This document shows, in pieces, positions 8,901-15,802 of a stretch of DNA of 23,835 nucleotides; positions within the stretch are counted from its first letter, which is position 1; every line of letters starts with the position of its first letter. The stretch is from an uncultured Oscillibacter sp. Lineage in GTDB: Bacteria > Bacillota > Clostridia > Oscillospirales > Oscillospiraceae. The notes under the pieces are model-generated. The model saw nothing but the letters and a program-made list of their open reading frames with translations. It ran no database searches and was not told the DNA's origin. The DNA is taken from positions 1-23,835 of the forward strand of contig CABUDN010000016.1 of the NCBI GenBank assembly GCA_902490355.1. The letters run 5' to 3'. A program made the translations under genes and the position numbers.

Positions 8901-9764
8901 ATGTGGATTGCGGAGAAATGGCAGGACTATGAGCTTTTGGACTGCGGTGACGGCGAAAAGCTGGAGCGGTGGGACAAGCAGCTGCTGGTGCGGCCGGACC
9001 CTCAGGCCATTTGGGCATCGCCCCGCCGTCACCCGGGCTGGAAACGGGCAAGCGGCCGGTATCTTCGCAGCCAGACCGGCGGCGGACACTGGGAGAAGGG
9101 TTCCCTGCCGGAGAGCTGGAAGATCCGGTATGGAGAGCTGACCTTCCAGGTCAAGCCCATGAATTTCAAACATACGGGACTGTTTCCCGAGCAGGCGGTC
9201 AACTGGGATTTTGCCATGGAGAAGATCCGCAATGCCGGGCGGCCCATCCGGGTGCTGAATCTGTTTGCCTACACCGGCGGCGCCACGGTGGCCTGCGCCA
9301 AGGCGGGCGCCAGCGTGTGCCATGTGGACGCGGCCAAGGGCATGGTGGCCTGGGCCAAGGAAAATGCCCGGCTCTCCGGATTGGAGGATGCGCCCATTCG
9401 CTGGATCGTGGATGACTGCGCCAAGTTTGTGGAGCGGGAGATCCGCCGGGGCAAAACGTACGATGCGATCATCATGGACCCGCCCAGCTATGGCCGGGGG
9501 CCCGGCGGCGAGGTGTGGAAGCTGGAGGAGAACCTGTATTCCTTTGTCAAGCTCTGCGCCGGAGTGCTGTCGGATAAACCCCTGTTTGTGCTGATCAACT
9601 CCTATACCACGGGACTGGCTCCCTCAGTGCTGGGGTACTTACTGCATCTGCTGGTGGCGGAGAAGTTCGGCGGCAAGTGCACCTGGGATGAGCTGGGGCT
9701 TCCGGTGACGGAGACGGGCCTGGCCCTGCCCTGCGGCGCCACGGGCCGTTGGTTCAGCGAATAA
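8901..9764 (+). CDS. Class I SAM-dependent methyltransferase, RlmI/RlmK-like
   Basis: A 287-residue Rossmann-type methyltransferase. The SAM-binding motif VLNLFAYTGG is at residues 118-127, an acidic ribose-binding residue follows in CHVDAAKG, and the catalytic-type motif DPPSYGRG is at 193-200. The FAYTGG plus DPPSYGRG combination is typical of the 23S rRNA cytosine methyltransferases RlmI and the RlmK half of RlmKL, so RNA is the likely substrate. It lacks the N-terminal PUA domain of RlmI; the first 85 residues instead form a shorter lead-in domain. The ATG at 8901 has GGAGG with a 7-nt spacer. It is the first gene after the promoter at 8837, with 9 nt to the next gene. The modified base cannot be assigned. 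Confidence 0.85.
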   Translation: MWIAEKWQDYELLDCGDGEKLERWDKQLLVRPDPQAIWASPRRHPGWKRASGRYLRSQTGGGHWEKGSLPESWKIRYGELTFQVKPMNFKHTGLFPEQAVNWDFAMEKIRNAGRPIRVLNLFAYTGGATVACAKAGASVCHVDAAKGMVAWAKENARLSGLEDAPIRWIVDDCAKFVEREIRRGKTYDAIIMDPPSYGRGPGGEVWKLEENLYSFVKLCAGVLSDKPLFVLINSYTTGLAPSVLGYLLHLLVAEKFGGKCTWDELGLPVTETGLALPCGATGRWFSE

Positions 9765-9773
9765 GTCAATACA

Positions 9774-10361
9774 ATGCGCTATGTGTGGATCACCGCGGAC
9801 TATCTGCGGAAAATGCTGCCGGGCGTTCTGGCTGCCCTGGCGGTATATGGCTGTTTGTATCCCCGGCGGTGCCGGCGGCTGCAGGCAGCCGGTCTCATCA
9901 GCCTCCGACGTCGGGAGATTGCGTTGGTGCTTTTCTGGATGTTCTGCGGAGGCATGGTTATGCTGACGCTGACTCCCAGGGAATTTGACTTGATCGCCGC
10001 ACTGCGCTGGGGCTGGGCGGGACCCTTTTTCCGGCTGGGAAGTGTCAATCTGATTCCTTTTCAGACGGTCCGTTTGAACGGAATGCTGCTTTACATTCTG
10101 CTGGGAAACATCTTGATGTTTTTGCCCTTTGGATTTTTTCCCGCGCTGGTGTGGCGGGGATCTGCCTGGAAGCGCGCCCTGCTGACGGGATTTTGTGTCA
10201 CAGGATTCATTGAGTGCTGGCAGCTGTTGGTAGGACGAGCCTTTGACATCGACGATCTGTGGCTCAATACTCTGGGGGCCATGGCGGGATTCTGGCTGCT
10301 GCGGCTGCTGGAGCGTTTGGCTCCGGCCCAGGTGGAGAAGTTCCGCGTGCGGCCCATATGA
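9774..10361 (+). CDS. VanZ-like family membrane protein
   Basis: A 195-residue integral membrane protein with about five hydrophobic segments (roughly residues 14-28, 48-66, 103-126, 133-152 and 168-182). The block VNLIPFQTVR, the following NILMFLPFGFFPAL helix and the later GFIECWQLLVGRAFDIDDLWLNTLGA stretch are the VanZ-family pattern. VanZ gives low-level teicoplanin resistance in enterococci, but most homologues, including this one, have no known role and should not be read as a resistance gene. There is no clear Shine-Dalgarno before 9774. With only 9 nt from the methyltransferase stop, translation is probably coupled; an internal ATG at 9813 is a possible alternative start. Confidence 0.85.
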   Translation: MRYVWITADYLRKMLPGVLAALAVYGCLYPRRCRRLQAAGLISLRRREIALVLFWMFCGGMVMLTLTPREFDLIAALRWGWAGPFFRLGSVNLIPFQTVRLNGMLLYILLGNILMFLPFGFFPALVWRGSAWKRALLTGFCVTGFIECWQLLVGRAFDIDDLWLNTLGAMAGFWLLRLLERLAPAQVEKFRVRPI

Positions 10362-10382
10362 TACGAGGAAATGAGGACAACT

Positions 10383-11228
10383 ATGGCGGAGATCATCCGA
10401 ACGGAAAATTTACGGTATGCCTATCCGGTAGAGGAGGGCGAGACGCCGGTTTACGCGCTCAAAGGCGTGGACCTGGGCATTGCGCGGGGCAGCTTTGTCG
10501 TGGTACTGGGACATAACGGTTCCGGCAAATCCACCCTGGCCAAGATGCTCAACGCCGTTCTGGTGCCCACGGAGGGAAGTGTCCTGGTTGAGGGCATGGA
10601 TACCGCGGATGAACGGCTCCTGCTGGCTATTCGCCAGCGGGTGGGCATGGTGTTTCAAAATCCGGATAACCAGATTGTGGCCAACGTGGTGGAAGAAGAT
10701 GTGGCTTTTGCGCCGGAGAACCTGGGCGTTCCGCCGGAGGAGATCCGCCGCCGGGTAGACGAGGCCCTCAAGGCAGTGGGGATGAGCGAGTTTACCACTC
10801 ATGCGCCCCATCTGCTCTCCGGCGGACAGAAACAGCGCATCGCCATCGCGGGCGTTCTGGCCATGGAGCCGGAGTGCATCGTGCTGGATGAGGCCACCGC
10901 CATGCTGGACCCCGTGGGGCGGCGGGAGGTTTTGGCCACCGTCCACCGGCTCAACCGGGAGAAGGGCATGACCGTTGTGCTCATTACCCATCACATGAAT
11001 GAGGCCGAAGAGGCGGACCGGGTGGTGGTAATGGATGACGGGGCCGTGGTGATGGACGGCACGCCGCAGGAGGTCTTTACCCAGGTGGAGCCTCTGCGTT
11101 CCCTGGGGCTGACGGTACCGGATACGGTAGACCTGCTGGACCGGCTGCGTCATCACGGCGTGGAGGTTCCGCTGGACGCTCTGCGCGTCGAGGAATGTGC
11201 CGACGCCATCGCGGCGGCTTTGCAATAA
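10383..11228 (+). CDS. ecfA1: Energy-coupling factor transporter ATPase EcfA1
   Basis: One of the two ATPases of the ECF vitamin/metal importer core. All ABC motifs are present: Walker A GHNGSGKS at residues 43-50, Q-loop FQNPDNQIVA at 91-100, signature LSGGQ at 145-149, Walker B CIVLDE at 165-170 and the switch histidine in LITHHMNEAEEA. I use the ATG at 10383 (281 residues) because the product then begins MAEIIRTENL as in relatives, with GAGGA 5 nt upstream. The ATG at 10371 would have its GAGG only 2 nt away. The order ecfA1-ecfA2-ecfT near truA is a conserved Firmicute arrangement. No substrate-binding S component is nearby, so this is probably the shared group II module serving S proteins encoded elsewhere. 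Confidence 0.93.
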   Translation: MAEIIRTENLRYAYPVEEGETPVYALKGVDLGIARGSFVVVLGHNGSGKSTLAKMLNAVLVPTEGSVLVEGMDTADERLLLAIRQRVGMVFQNPDNQIVANVVEEDVAFAPENLGVPPEEIRRRVDEALKAVGMSEFTTHAPHLLSGGQKQRIAIAGVLAMEPECIVLDEATAMLDPVGRREVLATVHRLNREKGMTVVLITHHMNEAEEADRVVVMDDGAVVMDGTPQEVFTQVEPLRSLGLTVPDTVDLLDRLRHHGVEVPLDALRVEECADAIAAALQ

Positions 11229-11252
11229 ACAGACGGGAAGGGACGAGAGACG

Positions 11253-12119
11253 TTGGAACCAATCCTGCAAATCAAACATCTGACCCACACCTACGGCGTG
11301 GGTACCCCCTTCCAGCGCAGCGCGGTGGAGGATATGAGCTTTGAGGTCCGGGAGGGAGAATTCCTGGGGATCATGGGACATACCGGTTCCGGTAAGTCCA
11401 CCTTGATCCAGCACCTCAACGGCCTGCTCAAGCCCACCAGCGGGCAGGTCCTGCTGGCGGGAAAGGATATTTGGGCCGAGCCCAAGAAAATCCGGGAGGT
11501 GCGCTTCCGGGTGGGGCTGGTGTTCCAGTATCCGGAGTATCAGCTCTTTGAAGAGACGGTGTATAAAGATATTGCCTTCGGCCCTGCCAATATGGGCCGT
11601 ACCGGCGCGGAGCTGGACCGGTGCGTCCGGGAGGCGGCCCGTTTGGTGGGCATCCGGGATGAGCAGCTGGATAAGTCCCCCTTTGAGCTCTCCGGCGGAC
11701 AAAAGCGCCGCGTGGCCCTGGCCGGCGTGCTGGCCATGGAACCGGATGTCCTGATTCTGGACGAGCCTACTGCGGGACTGGACCCGGCGGGCCGGGAAAA
11801 TCTCATGGCCAACATCCGGGATTACCACCGCAATAAGCAAAAGACGATTGTTCTGGTCAGCCACAGCATGGATGAGATCGCCCAGAACGCGGACCGGATT
11901 CTGGTGCTCAAGGGTGCCCACATTCTCATGACCGGCACTCCGGCTGAGGTGTTTGCCCGGGGAGAGGAGCTGCTCTCCGCGGGACTGGACGTGCCGGAGG
12001 TTACCCGGATCGCTATGGCCCTGCGGGACCGGGGTCTTCCCATTGATCCGGCCGTCTACACGGTGGAGGCCTTGGAGCGGCAGCTGCTGGCTCTGCGGAA
12101 AGGCGGTGCGGCATGCTGA
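11253..12119 (+). CDS. ecfA2: Energy-coupling factor transporter ATPase EcfA2
   Basis: The second, non-identical ECF ATPase, which pairs with EcfA1 on EcfT. At 288 residues it shows Walker A GHTGSGKS at 42-49, Q-loop FQYPEYQLFE at 91-100 (the FQYPEYQLF form is diagnostic of EcfA2), signature LSGGQ at 146-150, Walker B VLILDE at 166-171 and the switch histidine in VSHSMDEIA. Translation starts at a TTG (11253), preceded by a modest AAGGGA site about 9 nt away. The next in-frame ATG at 11334 would remove the first strands of the fold, so the TTG is favoured. Its stop lies inside the start of ecfT, overlapping by 7 nt, which should fix the A2:T ratio. Confidence 0.93.
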   Translation: MEPILQIKHLTHTYGVGTPFQRSAVEDMSFEVREGEFLGIMGHTGSGKSTLIQHLNGLLKPTSGQVLLAGKDIWAEPKKIREVRFRVGLVFQYPEYQLFEETVYKDIAFGPANMGRTGAELDRCVREAARLVGIRDEQLDKSPFELSGGQKRRVALAGVLAMEPDVLILDEPTAGLDPAGRENLMANIRDYHRNKQKTIVLVSHSMDEIAQNADRILVLKGAHILMTGTPAEVFARGEELLSAGLDVPEVTRIAMALRDRGLPIDPAVYTVEALERQLLALRKGGAAC

Positions 12120-12919
12120 AGGATATTACCCTGGGCCAGTATTTCCCGGGAAATACCGTTGCCCACCGGCTGGACCCCCGGACGAAGATTTTGCTGGTGC
12201 TCTTTTACATCGTGGCGCTTTTCTGTGCCCAGGGCATTGTGACGTATGCTCTGCTGGCGCTGTGTCTTGCGATCTGCGTGCGGATTTCTCACGTGGGGAT
12301 CCGCCAGCTGGTGCGGGGCCTTAAGCCGGTGCTCTTCATCATGATTTTCACCGGCGTACTGAACCTGTTTTTCACCCCCGGCGGACGAACCCTGGCAGAG
12401 TGGGGCGTGATCCGGATTTCTGAACAGGGCCTGCACAACGCGGTGTTCATGGTCCTGCGGATCATGCTGCTGATTATGGGTACCTTCCTGATGACGTATA
12501 CCACCAGTCCCATCAGTTTGACCGACGGGCTGGAACGGCTGCTCAACTGGATGAAGCGGTTCCATGTGCCGGTCCATGAGCTGGCCATGATGATGTCCAT
12601 TGCCCTGCGCTTCATCCCCACCCTCATTGAGGAGACGGATAAGATCATGTCTGCGCAGAAGGCCCGGGGGGCGGATTTTGAAAGCGGCAACCTGATCCAA
12701 AAGGCCAAAGCGCTGATTCCGATTCTGGTGCCCCTGTTCATCAGTGCCTTCCGCCGGGCCGACGAACTGGCCGCGGCCATGGAGTGCCGCTGCTACCACG
12801 GCGGTGAGGGCCGGACCCGGCTCCATGTGCTGCGCTACGAGGGCCGGGATATCACGGCGCTGTGCCTGGGCGGCGCCATCATGGTGGGTGTCATCGTGAT
12901 GAGCCGGTTCGGGCTGTAA
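12113..12919 (+). CDS. ecfT: Energy-coupling factor transporter transmembrane protein EcfT
   Basis: The membrane scaffold of the ECF transporter, linking the two ATPases to exchangeable S components. At 268 residues it has hydrophobic segments near 26-59, 70-88, 110-130, 155-172 and 244-263. The coupling-helix motifs that insert into EcfA grooves are QKARGAD (ARG at 184-186) and AMECRC (222-227), the latter a Cys-containing variant of the second Ala-Arg-Gly motif. It starts inside the ecfA2 stop (ATGCTGA). The final 102 bases (12818-12919, residues from about 236 on) recur as a broken copy at 14027-14128, evidence of the tandem duplication described for this region. Confidence 0.94.
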   Translation: MLKDITLGQYFPGNTVAHRLDPRTKILLVLFYIVALFCAQGIVTYALLALCLAICVRISHVGIRQLVRGLKPVLFIMIFTGVLNLFFTPGGRTLAEWGVIRISEQGLHNAVFMVLRIMLLIMGTFLMTYTTSPISLTDGLERLLNWMKRFHVPVHELAMMMSIALRFIPTLIEETDKIMSAQKARGADFESGNLIQKAKALIPILVPLFISAFRRADELAAAMECRCYHGGEGRTRLHVLRYEGRDITALCLGGAIMVGVIVMSRFGL

Positions 12920-12966
12920 GAATTGCATAAAAGGAAGAGAGGAACCGCCTGAGAAAGGAGACTCCC

Positions 12967-13860
12967 ATGAAGAAGCAGTGGATGCAGATGACGTCTTTGG
13001 TGCTCAATTGCGTGCTGATCCTGCTGATATTCTGGCAGGGATCCCGGTTGGACGATCTGGAGCTGGAGATGCGCAGGGGGCTCAATGATGTGGAGAGTAC
13101 TACCCGTTCGGAGACAGCAAGTGTAGCCAGCCGGGTGGAGCGGATCCTGGATGAGCGGGCGCGGGTCATTGCAGACTACGAGCTGACGCCCACGGGGCTG
13201 GATCAGGAGACGCAGACGCTCCTGGCAAACTGGCGTGTGACTCTGCGTCAGTGGAGCGCAGACACGCAGGTGACTGCGGAGATGACGGTATCCGGCAAGA
13301 AGCAGTCCCTTTCCCTGGAACATCAGGGCAGCGGCGTGTTCTCTGCGCCGGTATCCCTGCCGGTGAAGCTGGGGACCGGGATTGACACCGCCGTGGTGAC
13401 AGTGACCACCGGCGGCATCAGCTCCCGGGAGGAGATCGGGGGCTGGGAAGATGTCTCCATGCTGCTGCCGGTGCAGTACAGCGGCGGAGGAGCCAGTTAC
13501 AGTTCGGAGCTTCAAAATGGAAACGCGGAGATCGATCGCCGGGAGGTTTCCCTGCGGAACTGGAACCGGGAGGCGGCTTCCGTGCACGACCCGGTGTTCC
13601 GGATGCTGTGCAACGGAACCGTGGTGCAGGAGCGGCCCGGTGTGCGGGCCTACGATGAGGAGGACGCGGTAACCTACAGCACCAGCTGGAAACCGCAGCC
13701 CTGTGAGCCGGGGGATGAGCTGGCGGAGACCTTTACCTGTACCGATGACTATGGCCTGACCTATACCTTTGTGATTGCCCGCTACTGGATTACAGTGGAC
13801 GGCACATTGGGAGAGGATTATCAAGATGGCGATCAGTACCCGACTTTGACTTGGGAGTAA
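12967..13860 (+). CDS. Membrane-anchored extracellular protein, paralogue A (unknown function)
   Basis: A 297-residue protein I cannot assign to a named family. A short positively charged start (MKK) and one hydrophobic helix at about residues 9-25 predict an N-in anchor with the rest outside. Residues 27-65 are charged and heptad-like (possible short coiled coil). The remainder is Ser/Thr/Gly-rich and beta-prone, suggesting one or two Ig-like sandwich domains, and ends in a CEPGD-TFTCTDDYGLTYTF block. The ATG has AAAGGAG with a 6-nt spacer. It is paralogous to the product at 14176: the anchors are nearly identical and the terminal blocks match, but the middle is strongly diverged. It lies 47 nt after ecfT and is followed by a broken truA head, so it belongs to the duplicated unit. 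Surface sensing or a cell-envelope role is possible but unsupported. Confidence 0.8.
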   Translation: MKKQWMQMTSLVLNCVLILLIFWQGSRLDDLELEMRRGLNDVESTTRSETASVASRVERILDERARVIADYELTPTGLDQETQTLLANWRVTLRQWSADTQVTAEMTVSGKKQSLSLEHQGSGVFSAPVSLPVKLGTGIDTAVVTVTTGGISSREEIGGWEDVSMLLPVQYSGGGASYSSELQNGNAEIDRREVSLRNWNREAASVHDPVFRMLCNGTVVQERPGVRAYDEEDAVTYSTSWKPQPCEPGDELAETFTCTDDYGLTYTFVIARYWITVDGTLGEDYQDGDQYPTLTWE

Positions 13861-13869
13861 GGAGACGCA

Positions 13870-14026
13870 ATGCGCAAGATTGCTCAGAAGCTCCTGTATT
13901 ACGGCACGGCCTGCCACGGCTGGCAGGTGCAAGAAATGCCGTGACTGTCTGCGAGACTCTGCAAAACGCCCTGGCGAAGATCGCCGGTGTTCCGGTGCAT
14001 CTGACCAGCTGCGGGCGGACGGATGT
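13870..14026 (+). pseudogene. Truncated, frameshifted truA head
   Basis: Matches the first 53 or so codons of the intact truA at 15047 at about 90% by eye. It opens MRKIAQKLLYYGTACHGWQVQ, then a one-base loss near 13930 (CAAGAAATG against CAGAAAAATG) gives a TGA at 13942. The reading continues in another frame up to GRTDVG and breaks off next to the catalytic aspartate, where ecfT tail sequence begins. It keeps a GGAGA site 3 nt ahead, so a 24-residue peptide could still be made, but no TruA activity is possible. Confidence 0.88.
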
Positions 14027-14128
14027 CGGCTCCATGTGCTGCGCTGCAAGGGCCGGAATATCACGGTGCTGTGCCTGGGCGGGGCCATCATGGTGGATGT
14101 TATCGTGATGAGCCAGTTTGGGTTGTGA
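14027..14128 (+). pseudogene. Orphan ecfT 3' end
   Basis: A 102-base copy of the last 34 codons of ecfT with 11 substitutions and no gaps. It still reads in frame from LHVLRCKGRNI to the C-terminal MSQFGL and a stop, but has no start or ribosome site. It marks the left end of the second duplication unit and proves that the unit includes part of ecfT. The conserved frame probably reflects young age or homologous exchange, not function. Confidence 0.88.
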
Positions 14129-14175
14129 GACGCGCGTAAAGGTACGGGATAGACCGCCTGAGAAAGGAGACTCCC

Positions 14176-15036
14176 ATGAAGAAGCCGTGGATGCAGATGA
14201 CGTCCTGGGTGCTCAATTGCGTGCTGATCCTGCTGGTATTTTGGCAGGGAGCCCGGCTGGAGAATCTGGAGCGGCAGACAGATGATGGCCTGGGAGACCT
14301 GGAGCGGCGGCTGGACATGAGCCTGGAGGAAGCAAAGAAGCAGGGGACGGAGGCTGCCCCAACGGTCCGCTTTGCGCAGGTGCGGGTAGATGCCGCCAGC
14401 CGGATGCTGACTGTGGATGTGACGGTGGAGGGGGCAGAAGGCGCAGAGCTTTCCGCGGACCTGGGCTTTTGCAATCCGGGTGAGCCATACCGCCTATCCT
14501 GGACTCAGGTGCATTTGGAGCGGCAGGCGGATGGGCGAACCCTTTCCCAGACGGTGACGATTCCGCTGGACCTGGAGGCCGGTCTGGAGCTGCGGCTGTT
14601 GGATGACACGGTGCTCTTGCGCCTGGATTCCATGGTATCCTTACTGCCGCTGCAGCTGTCCGACGGCGGGGCTTCCTGGCACTACAGCAGCCAAGCGGAG
14701 ATGTTCTATCAGTGCGACTGGTACGCCTCGTTCCAGGACCCATCCGGTGAGGAAGCGAAAGCCATAAACGGTGCATTCCATGTTTACCGAAACGGAAAAC
14801 GGGTGTTCACCGGCCAAGAGACGGAAGAGTGGTACGTGCTGGAAGCAGATGGAGAGCGGGTGGACGCTATGCGTTTTGATTGTGCACCTGGAGACCATAT
14901 GCGCTTGACCTATACCTGCGAAGATGCGTTTGGTCTGCACTATGAATTTCCCATCAGGGAACAGGTGGCCCTTGCCTGGGACGATATGCGTGACTGCCCC
15001 CTGTCCCACACCCCTACCGTTACCTGGCCGAAGTAA
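14176..15036 (+). CDS. Membrane-anchored extracellular protein, paralogue B (unknown function)
   Basis: A 286-residue paralogue of the protein at 12967. The anchor is almost the same: of the first 26 residues only four differ (Q/P, L/W, I/V, S/A). After residue 33 the sequences part. Remaining shared blocks are GL-D-LE in the stalk, SLLPLQLSDGGASW against SMLLPVQYSGGGASY, CAPGD-LTYTCEDAFGLHYEF against CEPGD-TFTCTDDYGLTYTF, and the C-terminal PT(V/L)TW. This supports the same fold with fast-changing surfaces. The stalk (27-60) is charged and may be a coiled coil. Ribosome site AAAGGAG with a 6-nt spacer is identical to paralogue A, and truA starts 10 nt downstream. No catalytic motif is visible; the function is unknown. 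Confidence 0.8.
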   Translation: MKKPWMQMTSWVLNCVLILLVFWQGARLENLERQTDDGLGDLERRLDMSLEEAKKQGTEAAPTVRFAQVRVDAASRMLTVDVTVEGAEGAELSADLGFCNPGEPYRLSWTQVHLERQADGRTLSQTVTIPLDLEAGLELRLLDDTVLLRLDSMVSLLPLQLSDGGASWHYSSQAEMFYQCDWYASFQDPSGEEAKAINGAFHVYRNGKRVFTGQETEEWYVLEADGERVDAMRFDCAPGDHMRLTYTCEDAFGLHYEFPIREQVALAWDDMRDCPLSHTPTVTWPK

Positions 15037-15046
15037 GGAGAATTGT

Positions 15047-15802
15047 ATGCGCAATATTGCCCTGAAACTCATGTATAACGGCACGGCCTACCACGGCTGG
15101 CAGGTGCAGAAAAATGCCGTGACTGTCTGCGAGACTCTGCAAAACGCCCTGGCGAAGATCACCGGCGCTCCGGTGCATCTGACCGGCTGCGGGCGGACGG
15201 ATGCCGGTGTCCACGCCGAGCGGTATGTGGCTAATTTCCATACGGAGAGCCGGATTCCGCTGGACCGGCTGCCCTTTGCCATCAACACCCACACGCCGGA
15301 GGACATCGCGGTCAAGGAAGCCCTGGAGGTGGCGGAGGACTTCAACGCCATCGGCTCGTGCATCAAGAAGGAATACACCTACCGGATTTATAATTCCCGG
15401 TTCAAGAATCCATTTTATGTGAACCGCGCCTATTTTTATCCCAAGCGGCTGGACGAGGACTTCCTCAACCGGGCGGCGCATATGTTCGTGGGGACCCATG
15501 ACTTTGCGGCGGTGCGGTCTGTGGGCACGCCAACCCGGACCACGGTGCGGACGATCTACTACTGTGATGTGACCCGGCAGGGGGATTTGCTGGAGCTCAA
15601 AGTCTGCGCGGATGGATTTTTGTACAATATGGTCCGGGCCATCACGGGAACGGTGCTCTATGCGGCGGAAGGAAAATTCGCGCCGGAGGATATCCCGGCT
15701 ATTTTAGAGAGCGGAGACCGTACGGCGGCAGGGCCCACCGTGCCGCCGGGAGGGCTGTACTTAACGAGACTTTGGTACGGGGATGAACGACTCAATGGCT
15801 GA
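15047..15802 (+). CDS. truA: tRNA pseudouridine(38-40) synthase TruA
   Basis: Isomerises uridines 38-40 in the anticodon stem-loop of many tRNAs. The 251-residue length is normal. The catalytic aspartate is D52 in GCGRTDAGVHA, and NFHT, YTYRIYN, FVGTHDFAAVRS and a C-terminal FLYNMVR-ITG motif are all TruA signatures. The start at 15047 follows AAGGAG with a 6-nt spacer; the longer in-frame extension to 14924 runs through the preceding gene and is rejected. Location downstream of ecfT is the standard Firmicute context. This is the intact copy; its first 53 codons are mirrored in the broken head at 13870. Its stop overlaps the start region of the next gene. Confidence 0.95.
   Translation: MRNIALKLMYNGTAYHGWQVQKNAVTVCETLQNALAKITGAPVHLTGCGRTDAGVHAERYVANFHTESRIPLDRLPFAINTHTPEDIAVKEALEVAEDFNAIGSCIKKEYTYRIYNSRFKNPFYVNRAYFYPKRLDEDFLNRAAHMFVGTHDFAAVRSVGTPTRTTVRTIYYCDVTRQGDLLELKVCADGFLYNMVRAITGTVLYAAEGKFAPEDIPAILESGDRTAAGPTVPPGGLYLTRLWYGDERLNG

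Larger units (their letters stand above)
12818..14029 (+). repeat. Tandem duplication unit, copy 1 (ecfT tail, membrane protein A, truA head)
   Basis: Copy 1 runs from the ecfT 3' end through the first membrane-anchored gene to a truncated truA. The repeat is recognised from three matching parts: ecfT tail against 14027-14128 (about 89% by eye, no gaps), the 47-nt gap plus the first 95 or so coding bases against 14129-14270 (about 90% in the coding part), and the truA head against 15047-15207 (about 90%). The central coding part is far more diverged. Boundaries rest on a short CGG/CGGC stretch shared at the junction. Confidence 0.85.
14027..15207 (+). repeat. Tandem duplication unit, copy 2 (ecfT tail, membrane protein B, truA head)
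   Basis: Copy 2 begins at the fusion junction with the ecfT tail and extends through the second membrane-anchored gene into the intact truA, where homology to copy 1 stops around 15207. It is about 1.18 kb against about 1.21 kb for copy 1; the difference comes from the shorter paralogue and small intergenic changes. The two copies abut directly, as expected from unequal recombination. Confidence 0.85.

Noticed and set aside
9774..10361. VanZ-like protein as a glycopeptide-resistance gene
   Set aside because: No vanHAX, vanRS or vanY genes are nearby and VanZ-like proteins are common in susceptible Firmicutes.
10410..11921. 503-codon minus-strand open frame across ecfA1 and ecfA2
   Set aside because: It spans two well-defined ABC ATPase genes and their gap; its internal similarity only reflects the two related ATPases on the other strand.
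13880..14128. 82-codon plus-strand frame across the truA/ecfT junction, as a possible new fusion gene
   Set aside because: It starts with a TTG lacking a ribosome site, reads the truA part out of frame, and is explained by the duplication remnants. It could be reconsidered if ribosome profiling showed translation.
12818..15207. Duplication caused by a transposon or integron-like cassette system
   Set aside because: No transposase, integrase, terminal inverted repeats or attachment-site-like sequence at the unit borders; simple unequal or microhomology recombination suffices.
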